From an uncultured Flavobacteriales bacterium (GTDB lineage: Bacteria; Bacteroidota; Bacteroidia; Flavobacteriales; Vicingaceae), in the NCBI GenBank assembly GCA_913052515.1, contig CAJXFJ010000001.1, positions 1 through 19,751 of the forward strand: a stretch of DNA of 19,751 bases, given 5' to 3'. This document shows positions 7,870 to 14,954 of this stretch, one piece after another. Within the stretch, counting starts at the first letter, position 1, and each line of letters opens with the position of its first letter. The notes under the pieces were generated by a model. The model was not told where the DNA came from. It searched no databases and saw only the letters and a list, made by a program, of their open reading frames with translations. The translations under genes and the position numbers were made by a program.

Positions 7870-8600
7870 TACCAATTCCTTGAAGCTAGTTTAAGTTTGG
7901 TTAGCATAAAAAATAAACCAATTAACGATAAGAAGTACAAGGCGTCTCTACTGTCAATTACCCCCCGGCTCATGGAGGAATAATGTTCGCTAATTCCTAA
8001 TTTGATAATGACAAGGTCTAAGCTACCAAAAAGGCCTAAAGAACCTAGAAAATCAAAACCGATGAAACAGAAAAAGCTTAGAAATACTGCAATGATGAAT
8101 GCAATTACTTGATTGTCAGAAAGGGAAGAGGAAAATAGTCCGATAGCTACAAAGCCTGCGGCTAAAAACAAGAGACCTAAATAAGAGCCCCACATTCCTC
8201 CTTGATCAATGTTGCCTTTTGGCGAACCTAAAAAATAAATGCTTGCAAAATAAACTAAGGTTGGTAGCAAGGAAAAAACCACTAAAATTACTCCTGCTAA
8301 ATACTTTGCAGATATAATGTTTAAATCAGTTAATGGTTTAGTGAGCAGCTGCTCAATCGTTCCTGTTCTATTTTCTTCTGCGAAAAGACGCATGGTAACA
8401 GCGGGAATAAGAAACATAAAGACCCATGGTGCAATCGTAAATAATGCTCCTAAAGAGGCATACTCTCCGTCCAAGAGGTTGGTGTCACCTGGAAAAATCC
8501 ATAAAACAAGCCCCATGATAACTAGAAAAACTACGATAACTATGTAGCCAATCAGTGAACCTAAAAAAGACTGTATTTCTTTCTTCAACAAACTATACAT
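7869..8600 (-). CDS. gldF: Gliding motility-associated ABC transporter permease GldF
   Basis: GldF is the ABC-2-type inner-membrane permease of the Gld transporter. It has 243 residues and about six hydrophobic segments (near 15-36, 50-70, 98-124, 138-158, 163-190, 219-236). The loop MRLFAEENRTGTIEQLLTKP (70-89) is the ABC-2 signature that faces the ATPase, and PAVTMRLFAEE is characteristic of GldF. It heads a minus-strand operon with gldG (1-base overlap) and the DUF4340 gene. The ATPase partner gldA is absent from the window, as in other genomes where it sits elsewhere. The gene is divergent from lysC across 146 bases. Confidence 0.94.
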   Translation of the reverse strand: MYSLLKKEIQSFLGSLIGYIVIVVFLVIMGLVLWIFPGDTNLLDGEYASLGALFTIAPWVFMFLIPAVTMRLFAEENRTGTIEQLLTKPLTDLNIISAKYLAGVILVVFSLLPTLVYFASIYFLGSPKGNIDQGGMWGSYLGLLFLAAGFVAIGLFSSSLSDNQVIAFIIAVFLSFFCFIGFDFLGSLGLFGSLDLVIIKLGISEHYSSMSRGVIDSRDALYFLSLIGLFFMLTKLKLASRNW

Positions 8601-8623
8601 CCCACCTACTAAATCTTGGTCGA

Positions 8624-8631
8624 CAAAAGTA
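8624..8631 (-). promoter_or_regulatory. Promoter -7 motif for the gldF operon
   Basis: The minus strand reads TACTTTTG, an exact TAnnTTTG match, 23 bases before the gldF ATG in the intergenic region shared with lysC. A -33 TTG at the standard distance is not evident. It is the only candidate seen for the three-gene gld transcript. Confidence 0.5.
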
Positions 8632-8719
8632 AAAAATAAAGACCACTATAACGTGCGTTTAACATTTCTTGAGAAGACACCATAAAGACTAGTGATGTGG
8701 TATTGGCACTGTACTTTAT

Positions 8720-8727
8720 TATCTTTG
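8720..8727 (+). promoter_or_regulatory. Promoter -7 motif for the lysC-lysA operon
   Basis: The plus strand reads TATCTTTG, an exact TAnnTTTG match 19 bases before the lysC ATG; a TGG 19 bases upstream may be a weak -33 element. Transcription from here would give a leader of roughly 10-15 bases, too short for a lysine riboswitch or attenuator. Confidence 0.6.
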
Positions 8728-8746
8728 GGCTCCAAAAATTTTACAT

Positions 8747-10057
8747 ATGCAAGTTTTTAAGTTTGGGGGCACTTCGGTTGGTTCTGCTGAAAGAATGAAA
8801 AAGGTAGCTCAAATCATAAATGATGGGCAAACCAAAGTAGTTGTGCTTTCAGCCATGTCAGGAACAACAAATAGTTTAGTGGAAATTGCGAATTATCTTT
8901 TTCAAAAGAAAAATGAATTAGCAGCTGAACTTATACAAGGCTTAAAAAGCAAGTACAAGCTTACTATTGATGAATTGTATAGAACTGAAACTTTAAAGCA
9001 TAGAGCAGATGAATTAATTGAAAGTCACTTTGATTTTCTAATGAGTTTTACGCAAGACTCTTTTACAATACATGAAGAAAAGGCGGTTTTAGCTCAAGGG
9101 GAGTTATTGTCAACGGCACTTTTTCAGTTTTACTTAGAAGAAAATGGCATAAAGTCGAAACTATTGCCTGCCTTACAATTTATGAGAATTGATAAGGATT
9201 TAGAGCCCGATTCTTTTTACATCAAAGAGAATATAAATCGCTTACTTAAAGAGTCGCCAGAAGTAGATTTATTCATCACACAAGGATTTATATGTCGGAA
9301 TGTTTATGGGGAAATAGACAATCTAAAAAGAGGAGGAAGCGATTATTCTGCATCACTTATTGGAGTTGCTGTTGGGGCCGATGAAGTGCAGATTTGGACA
9401 GACATTGATGGAATGCACAATAATGATCCTCGAGTGGTTCAAGAGACAAAACCCATTAAGCATTTATCGTTTGATGAAGCTGCTGAGCTTGCCTATTTTG
9501 GAGCTAAAATATTGCACCCGTCTAGTATCATGCCTGCGAAGCAAGCAAATATTCCAGTTCGTTTAAAAAGTACTTTGTCTCCAGAATTAGAAGGAACAAT
9601 GATTTCATCAGAATCATCAGGAAAAGGCATAAAAGCCATTGCTGCTAAAGATGAAATAACAGTTATTAATATTAAGTCGGGACGCATGCTCCTAGCTTAT
9701 GGTTTTTTGCGGAAGGTATTTGAAATATTTGAGCTTTATAAAACTTCCATCGACATGATTACAACTTCGGAAGTGGCTGTTTCAGTGACGATTGATGATT
9801 GCAAAAACTTGGATTCAATTGTCAAGGATTTAAGAAAATATGGGCAAGTAGAAGTAGAACAAAATCAAGCCATAGTTTGTGTTGTTGGAGATTTTGTGCA
9901 AAGTGATAAAGGGATAGCAAACCGTGTTTTAGAGGCCGTGAAAGAAGTTTCGGTGCGAATGATTTCTTATGGTGGAAGTACTCATAATATTTCCCTATTG
10001 GTGGATGGTTCAGATAAAGAAAAAACACTTCAGTCATTAAACACCCTTTTCACCTGA
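8747..10057 (+). CDS. lysC: Aspartate kinase (monofunctional)
   Basis: This enzyme phosphorylates L-aspartate with ATP, the first step toward lysine, diaminopimelate, threonine and methionine. The 436 residues hold an N-terminal amino-acid kinase domain (about 1-290) with FKFGGTSVG (4-12), RGGSD (195-199, ATP/aspartate site) and WTDIDG (217-222), followed by two ACT-type regulatory regions (about 303-360 and 375-430) ending in the typical ISYGGSTHNISLLVD. There is no homoserine dehydrogenase fusion, since the protein stops right after the ACT pair. The ACT regions imply feedback inhibition, probably by lysine given that lysA follows; this is inferred. The TGA stop shares a base with the lysA ATG (TGATG), so translation is probably coupled. 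Confidence 0.96.
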   Translation: MQVFKFGGTSVGSAERMKKVAQIINDGQTKVVVLSAMSGTTNSLVEIANYLFQKKNELAAELIQGLKSKYKLTIDELYRTETLKHRADELIESHFDFLMSFTQDSFTIHEEKAVLAQGELLSTALFQFYLEENGIKSKLLPALQFMRIDKDLEPDSFYIKENINRLLKESPEVDLFITQGFICRNVYGEIDNLKRGGSDYSASLIGVAVGADEVQIWTDIDGMHNNDPRVVQETKPIKHLSFDEAAELAYFGAKILHPSSIMPAKQANIPVRLKSTLSPELEGTMISSESSGKGIKAIAAKDEITVINIKSGRMLLAYGFLRKVFEIFELYKTSIDMITTSEVAVSVTIDDCKNLDSIVKDLRKYGQVEVEQNQAIVCVVGDFVQSDKGIANRVLEAVKEVSVRMISYGGSTHNISLLVDGSDKEKTLQSLNTLFT

Positions 10058-11223
10058 TGGAATTCTTTAGCGCAAAAGAAATTGCTTCCTTTCAGCAATT
10101 AGAAACCCCATTTTATTATTATGATTTGTCTGTTTTGGAGGCTACCTTAAAAGCTTTGAATAAGGCAGTTAAGGGCAAGCCATACCATGTGCATTACGCC
10201 ATTAAAGCCAATGCAAATGACAAGGTGCTTGAGGTAATCAAAAATCATGGACTTGGAATTGATACCGTAAGTGGCAATGAAATTTTAAAGGCAAAAGAAT
10301 TAGGATTTGACTCTTCTCAAATTGCTTTTGCTGGAGTTGGTAAAACAGATCAGGAAATTGAAATAGGTTTAAAAAATCAAATTTTTACATTCAATGTAGA
10401 GTCAATTCCTGAGCTTTTAGTTTTAAATCAGATAGCCGAAAAGCACAATCAAAAAGCTAATGTTGCCATACGTTTAAACCCGAATGTAAATGCTAAAACA
10501 CATCACTACATTACCACAGGTTTAGAAGAAAATAAGTTTGGCATCAATTATTGGGAATTGGCTGATTTGTTTGAGACACTAGATGCTTGCCAACATATCC
10601 ATTTAAGGGGTTTGCATTTTCACATTGGGTCTCAGATTAGAGATTTAGAGGTGTTTAAAAATCTTTGCAATCGAGTAAATCAACTTCAGAAGGAATTTAA
10701 AGAAAGAAATATTGACTTAGACCATATCAATGTGGGAGGAGGTTTAGGCGTAAATTATACGAATCCAGATAGTGAATTGGTGCCTGACTTTGAAAAATTC
10801 TTTGGCATTTTTGATCAATTTATTGAATTGCTACCAAGACAAGAATTACATTTTGAGCTAGGTCGATCTATTGTGGCACAATGTGCTAGTTTGATTAGCA
10901 GAGTTCTGTTTGTAAAAAAGGGAATCAAGACCAATTTTGCCATTTTAGATGCTGGAATGACAGAGCTAATTCGTCCTGCCTTGTATCAGTCATTTCATAA
11001 AATTGAAAATTTAAGTTCCGAGAGTCAGAAACTAGCATTTTATGATGTTGTGGGGCCAATCTGTGAGTCTTCAGATTGTTTTGGAAAAAAAGTGGAATTG
11101 AACGAAACCCAAAGAGGAGATTTAATTGCCATTCGGACAACGGGAGCCTATGGAGAAGTAATGCGTTCGCAATATAACCTAAGAGATTATTCAAAAGCCT
11201 ATTATAAAGATGAGATTGTTTAA
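10057..11223 (+). CDS. lysA: Diaminopimelate decarboxylase
   Basis: This PLP enzyme decarboxylates meso-diaminopimelate to L-lysine, the last step of lysine synthesis. It is a fold-type III protein of 388 residues. Visible features: the PLP lysine Lys50 in VHYAIKAN; FHIGSQ (188-193); the glycine loop NVGGGLG (225-231) that binds PLP phosphate; ELGR (267-270); the catalytic Cys336 in GPICESSD; and GAYGEVMRSQYN near the C-terminus. Length and motifs are standard. It overlaps lysC by one base at its start and the M1 peptidase gene by 14 bases at its end, so the three genes form a compact transcript. Decarboxylases acting on other substrates share this fold, but the CESSD context and pairing with lysC support lysA. 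Confidence 0.95.
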   Translation: MEFFSAKEIASFQQLETPFYYYDLSVLEATLKALNKAVKGKPYHVHYAIKANANDKVLEVIKNHGLGIDTVSGNEILKAKELGFDSSQIAFAGVGKTDQEIEIGLKNQIFTFNVESIPELLVLNQIAEKHNQKANVAIRLNPNVNAKTHHYITTGLEENKFGINYWELADLFETLDACQHIHLRGLHFHIGSQIRDLEVFKNLCNRVNQLQKEFKERNIDLDHINVGGGLGVNYTNPDSELVPDFEKFFGIFDQFIELLPRQELHFELGRSIVAQCASLISRVLFVKKGIKTNFAILDAGMTELIRPALYQSFHKIENLSSESQKLAFYDVVGPICESSDCFGKKVELNETQRGDLIAIRTTGAYGEVMRSQYNLRDYSKAYYKDEIV

Positions 11224-13621
11224 AGCCTTATTGCTTGCCCTTTTGGTAAGTCCCTTATTTGTTCAAGCACAAATTGAAAAACGACATTATTATGCCGATG
11301 AAGGCTTAGTTCCTGTGGAACATAATGTTGATATGACTAAGCTGAAATTGCATTTGTCTTTTGAAATGGAAAAAGGCAAAGTGATTGGAGAGGTTGAAGA
11401 ACAATTTACGGTTCTTCAAAAAGAAATAGATTCACTCGTGCTAAATGCAGTTCGTTTAAATGTGGAAGAAGTTCAGTTGAATGGAAGCAATATTCGATTC
11501 ACAAATACAAGCAAAACCTTAGTGTTGCATTTTGAGCCTTCTTTAAAGTGGAATACGGAGCATACGATTCAAATTAAATACCATGCATTTCCCAGAAAAG
11601 GACTTTATTTCATCGGTTGGAATGATTCTACCAATCGAAGTAGAAAGCAAATATGGACGCAAGGGCAAGGGATTAATAATAGACATTGGATTCCGATGTT
11701 TGATGAAAAAAATGATAAGTTAATCACTGAAGTAATTGTTGATTTTGATGAAGACTATCAAGTATTGTCAAATGGCAAGAAGCTGAAAGAAAAGAAATTA
11801 GGAAATGGCCTAAAACAATGGCATTACAAAATTTCAAATCCACATGCCTCTTATTTAATGATGTTGGGGATTGGTAAGTACGACATTGAAAAGCGCAAAT
11901 CTGCAAGCGGCGTTGAAATGAATTTGTATTACTACCCCGATCAAGCAGAGCAATTAAAGCCCACTTATGAGCATTCCGTTCGGATGTTTGATTATTTTGA
12001 AAAGGAAATTGGGGTGCCTTATCCGTGGAGCGTTTACTCACAAATTCCGGTACAAGACTTTATGTATGGTGCAATGGAGAATACTACTGCTACATTGTTT
12101 GGAGACTTTTATTTGATAGATCAACGTGGATTTTTAGATCGGAATTATGTGCGTGTAAATGCGCATGAATTTGCACATCAGTGGTTTGGTGATATGATTA
12201 CCGCTAGGTCAAGCGCTCACCATTGGTTGCAAGAGAGTTTTGCTACCCATTACGACTTGGTTTATCAAGGAGTAGCCTTTGGTGAAGACCATTTTGATTG
12301 GACAAGAAGAAATTACAACAATCAGGCGCTAAAAGCCAGTTTGTCAGATTTAAAACCACTTGCTCATAGCTCAGCGGGAACGGTTAGGCATTATCCAAAA
12401 GGGGCCTTTGTATTGCAGATGCTTAAGTATGTAGTTGGCAGAGAGCAATTCAACGCAGCTATAAAATATTATTTAGAAAAGCACGCTTATGGAAATGTTG
12501 ACAGTAAAGATTTGTTAGTGGCATTTCACGAACGTTTAGGCTTATCGTTGAATTGGTTCTGGGAAGATTGGGTTTACAAAGGGGGAGAGCCGCATTATAA
12601 AGTTGAATTTAAGGAAGAGGAATCAAAAGGAACTTTTTTAGTTCAACAGGTTCATGAGCAAAATGAATTGGTTGATTTGTTTAAGATGCCCATTCAATTT
12701 GAAGTGTATTTTACCGATGGAAGTAGCTTAAGCAAGCAAGTAGTGATTGAAGAGGCATTTCAGCAAGTCAATTTTTCATGGGAGTCTGGTAAAAAGATTG
12801 ATTACGTGCTTTTTGATCCGAATAATCAAATTTTAAGACAGCTTACTTTTCCAAAGTCGACGGAAATGTTAAAAGCGCAAGCCATGAATGCGAAATACAT
12901 GCTTGATCGATATGACGCGGTAAAAGAGTTGATTGAGCTAGAGTTTGATGGGAAAGTGGAGTTCTTGAACCAAGTGTATTCAAAAGAAACTTTTCATGCC
13001 ATAAAAGCAGAAATTCTCAAGTTCATGCTGCCCCAATTAACTAAAGAGTCCATTGAGTTGACTGAGAATGCAATTGCGGATAAGGATGTTGAGGTAAGGA
13101 AAGCAGTGCTAAACAGTACGGTTCGAATTCCAAATGAATTAAAAGAAAACTATATTATTTTATTACAAGATCCGTCTTATGAAGTAATTGAGAAAACCCT
13201 TTCACTGCTTTGTTTTTATTTTCCAAATGAGGTAGAGCAATTTCTAGAATTAACAAAAGATGAGATTGGTAATCGCTCACATAATATTAGAATTGAATGG
13301 TTGAAGCAAGCTTATCTGCATGATGGGAACCAAATTTATTTAGATGAATTGGTGGACTTATCGGGTCCTTCATTTGAGTTTTTAACTCGACTGAATGCGG
13401 CAGAATGCCTGCAAAGCTTAAATTATTTAGACGAAACAGCCTTAAAAAATATGTTGGATGCGACTTTTAGCTTTAATAGTAGGTTAGCTTCACCGGTTTC
13501 AAATGTGTTAAATCATTTTTTCTTGCAGGATGAGTATAAGAAGATGATTCTCAACTATGTTTCCAATGAAACTTGGAACGATTACGAATTTAAAAAAGTG
13601 AGGAAATTCTTAATTCCTTAG
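11210..13621 (+). CDS. Secreted M1-family aminopeptidase
   Basis: This is a zinc aminopeptidase of the M1 (aminopeptidase N-like) family, 803 residues. A signal peptide (about 1-20, ending VQAQ) predicts export to the periplasm or outer envelope. The N-terminal beta domain is followed by the catalytic domain with the substrate-binding GAMEN (287-291), the zinc motif HEFAH (319-323) with the third ligand Glu342 eighteen residues further on, and a tyrosine in HYPKGAFVL (Tyr395) at the usual transition-state position. The region from about 560 on is helical and repeat-like, as in the HEAT-like C-terminal domains of M1 enzymes. There is no T9SS sorting domain. The ATG at 11210 overlaps the lysA 3' end by 14 bases. 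All catalytic residues are intact. Confidence 0.94.
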   Translation: MRLFKALLLALLVSPLFVQAQIEKRHYYADEGLVPVEHNVDMTKLKLHLSFEMEKGKVIGEVEEQFTVLQKEIDSLVLNAVRLNVEEVQLNGSNIRFTNTSKTLVLHFEPSLKWNTEHTIQIKYHAFPRKGLYFIGWNDSTNRSRKQIWTQGQGINNRHWIPMFDEKNDKLITEVIVDFDEDYQVLSNGKKLKEKKLGNGLKQWHYKISNPHASYLMMLGIGKYDIEKRKSASGVEMNLYYYPDQAEQLKPTYEHSVRMFDYFEKEIGVPYPWSVYSQIPVQDFMYGAMENTTATLFGDFYLIDQRGFLDRNYVRVNAHEFAHQWFGDMITARSSAHHWLQESFATHYDLVYQGVAFGEDHFDWTRRNYNNQALKASLSDLKPLAHSSAGTVRHYPKGAFVLQMLKYVVGREQFNAAIKYYLEKHAYGNVDSKDLLVAFHERLGLSLNWFWEDWVYKGGEPHYKVEFKEEESKGTFLVQQVHEQNELVDLFKMPIQFEVYFTDGSSLSKQVVIEEAFQQVNFSWESGKKIDYVLFDPNNQILRQLTFPKSTEMLKAQAMNAKYMLDRYDAVKELIELEFDGKVEFLNQVYSKETFHAIKAEILKFMLPQLTKESIELTENAIADKDVEVRKAVLNSTVRIPNELKENYIILLQDPSYEVIEKTLSLLCFYFPNEVEQFLELTKDEIGNRSHNIRIEWLKQAYLHDGNQIYLDELVDLSGPSFEFLTRLNAAECLQSLNYLDETALKNMLDATFSFNSRLASPVSNVLNHFFLQDEYKKMILNYVSNETWNDYEFKKVRKFLIP

Positions 13622-14292
13622 TTTACAATAAATTTCGCCGTACTAACTTGCCCTTGATTTTTAATTCGAAAGAAATAAAACCCTTTGGCAGGAGGGGTGA
13701 ATGCCAATTGATTTTCAGCACTTAAGGTGAGTTGCTTGGTTTTTAAAAGTTTACCGGTAATGTCAAATATTTGTACTTCGGTTAAACGCTTGCTGTTGCT
13801 GGTAAAATAAACCTGATTGTCTTTAAAGTATACATTTTGTATACGAATATCTTTTTGTAATTCTTCTTCACCTACAATAAATGAAACACATTGATAGGGA
13901 TTTTTTATTTCATTTGAAGGATAATCTGCAGTTCCATATAAGTAAACACAAATAGAATATTCGTTCTCAAACTTAAACTGATAATTGCTAATTAAGGTAT
14001 AGTCGTTTTCTGTACCTACACTAAAATACTGATTGGTTCTCACTTTTAGCGGGTATAGCTCAGTTGTGTCCGTGCTAGAAATTTTTACTTCTATATCTAA
14101 AGTATCATCATTGAGTAAGTCGTTGGGCCCTAAATTCTGAACTCTTATAATGATATCTTCCACAGCCCCACTATCTAAATTAACTCTAGGGAAAGGCGAT
14201 AGTATGGCTTTTACATTTACTTTGTTCGATTGAGCAATAGCACTTGTAGTAAGTATGAGAGATAATACGAGAAATAAATAATTCTTCATCAT
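13618..14292 (-). CDS. Short secreted protein with T9SS type A sorting domain
   Basis: This 224-residue protein has a signal peptide (about 1-20, MMKNYLFLVL to AIAQ). A region at about 25-140 reads like a CARDB/Ig-type beta sandwich (IIIRVQNLGPNDLLNDDTLDIEVKIS). The C-terminal block at about 150-224 (VQIFDITGKLLK, GFYFFRIKNQG, STAKFIVN) matches the T9SS type A sorting signal that directs proteins across the outer membrane and is removed at the surface. The mature protein would therefore be a single small domain of about 125 residues. Two ATGs stand side by side (14292 and 14289), and either may be used. It lies 3 bases downstream of the S4 gene. Its stop overlaps the convergent M1 peptidase gene by 4 bases. 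Function unknown. Confidence 0.85.
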   Translation of the reverse strand: MMKNYLFLVLSLILTTSAIAQSNKVNVKAILSPFPRVNLDSGAVEDIIIRVQNLGPNDLLNDDTLDIEVKISSTDTTELYPLKVRTNQYFSVGTENDYTLISNYQFKFENEYSICVYLYGTADYPSNEIKNPYQCVSFIVGEEELQKDIRIQNVYFKDNQVYFTSNSKRLTEVQIFDITGKLLKTKQLTLSAENQLAFTPPAKGFYFFRIKNQGQVSTAKFIVN

Positions 14293-14295
14293 GTA

Positions 14296-14499
14296 TTAGA
14301 CAATTTTAATGGTGGTTTCGTCTACTATTACGGTGTCACCCTTTTTAAGTTTTAAGCGTTTTCTATGCTCAACAATGCCATTGCAAACCACTTCTTCATT
14401 TTCTACCATTAGTTTTGCAACAGCACCACTTTCTGCAATGCCAAGAACTTTTAATAATTTAATCAGTTCTATATAATCCTGTTCAAGTTCAAACTCCAT
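14296..14499 (-). CDS. Small S4-domain RNA-binding protein (YbcJ/RlbA-like)
   Basis: This 67-residue protein consists almost entirely of one S4 RNA-binding domain: helices LIKLLKVLGIAESGAVAKLMVENEEVVCNGIVEHRKRLKLKKGDTV, with the usual GA.AK..ve.g.V.vNG..e.r...kl..GD.V pattern. Proteins of this type (YbcJ, YaaA) are ribosome-linked or of uncertain role. The length is normal for the stand-alone form, so it is not a fragment. An exact -7 motif sits just upstream. It is followed after 3 bases by the T9SS cargo gene, though the two products act in different compartments, so the pairing may simply reflect compact packing. Confidence 0.86.
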   Translation of the reverse strand: MEFELEQDYIELIKLLKVLGIAESGAVAKLMVENEEVVCNGIVEHRKRLKLKKGDTVIVDETTIKIV

Positions 14500-14509
14500 A
14501 ATAGTAATG

Positions 14510-14517
14510 CAAATCTA
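14510..14517 (-). promoter_or_regulatory. Promoter -7 motif for the S4 gene
   Basis: The minus strand reads TAGATTTG, an exact TAnnTTTG match 10 bases before the ATG, implying a very short leader. A TTC twenty bases further upstream is a weak stand-in for the TTG -33 element. Confidence 0.5.
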
Positions 14518-14639
14518 CAGATACATACGTAATTCATGAAGAAGAGTTAACTGATTAAATAGGTTATTAAAAATTTAAAGACAATTCAGCTATTATCCGT
14601 TTGAATTAAATTGCTTTTTCAAAGCTCTGAATCTTCTGA

Positions 14640-14690
14640 AGTTCGAATGTCAAACTATTACTTTTCAAAAGCCGAAAGTTTTATATCGAC
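14640..14690. repeat. Possible decayed copy of the neighbouring palindromic repeat
   Basis: AGTTCGAATGTC (14640-14651) matches 11 of 12 bases of AGTTCGAGTGTC in the better-preserved copy (14798-14809), and TATCGACTTG about 30 bases later resembles its right end, TATCGAGAAC. Between them is a small hairpin, CTTTT-C-AAAAG (14661-14671). It is weak, but it lies in the same non-coding block. Confidence 0.3.
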
Positions 14691-14743
14691 TTGTATAGTC
14701 AACCTCTCAATACCTCTCTGAATCAAAACACTTGGAAATGTAT

Positions 14744-14867
14744 TTTTCTTGTCAGATCGAGTGGTTTTCTTGACCATCTTGATACTATCACATTGTCAGT
14801 TCGAGTGTCCCGATTCTATCGGGAATTATCGAGAACAACAATGCGATCACTCGATGTGACAAGAAAA
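14744..14867. repeat. Nested palindromic repeat cluster (REP/MITE-like)
   Basis: The outer arms, 14744-14763 and 14848-14867, are 20-base inverted repeats with one mismatch. A 15-base unit, TTGTCA(G/C)(A/T)TCGAGTG, occurs three times: 14749-14763 and 14793-14807 on the plus strand, 14848-14862 on the minus strand. Inside, 14791-14843 is an imperfect palindrome (CATTG...GTTC...GA...TCCCGAT, TCT loop, ATCGGGA...TCGAGAAC..CAATG), with a perfect 7-base stem at 14808-14824. The RNA could fold into a long structured hairpin. No ORF of credible composition spans it. It lies between two minus-strand genes, downstream of the delta-60 protein gene. I recall similar GTTCGAGTG/TATCGAGAAC palindromes in flavobacterial intergenic DNA but cannot verify that here. 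Confidence 0.75.
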
Positions 14868-14892
14868 CGAACTATCACATTTAAGAAATCGT

Positions 14893-14909
14893 TCAAAGCT
14901 CCGCTTTGA
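14893..14909. repeat. Perfect 7-base hairpin downstream of the delta-60 protein gene
   Basis: TCAAAGC and GCTTTGA flank a three-base loop, 45 bases past the stop of the minus-strand T9SS gene at 14955. It could end or protect that transcript, but no T-run follows on the minus strand, so it is not called a standard intrinsic terminator. Confidence 0.4.
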
Positions 14910-14954
14910 TTAATTCGTAATTAACAGATTGGAAATTGGTAATTAAAAAGCACA

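Larger units (their letters stand above)
14500..14954. other. 455-base non-coding block with repeats
   Basis: This is the only gap over 300 bases. It holds the S4 promoter motif near its left end, the possible decayed repeat (14640-14690), the nested palindrome cluster (14744-14867), an 11-base direct repeat ACTATCACATT (14784-14794 and 14871-14881), a hairpin TCAAAGC-TCC-GCTTTGA (14893-14909) and a palindrome TTAATT-CGT-AATTAA (14910-14924). TTCAAAGCTC appears at both 14618-14627 and 14892-14901. A 72-codon open frame on the plus strand (14691-14909) runs through the palindromes and has no protein-like character. Confidence 0.7.

Noticed and set aside
8601..8746. Possible lysine riboswitch or attenuator before lysC
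   Set aside because: The -7 motif at 8720-8727 leaves only about 10-15 bases of leader, and no riboswitch-like fold is visible in the 146-base gap.
14691..14909. 72-codon open frame on the plus strand in the non-coding block
   Set aside because: It runs through the palindromic repeats, has no recognisable protein pattern and no promoter or start context.
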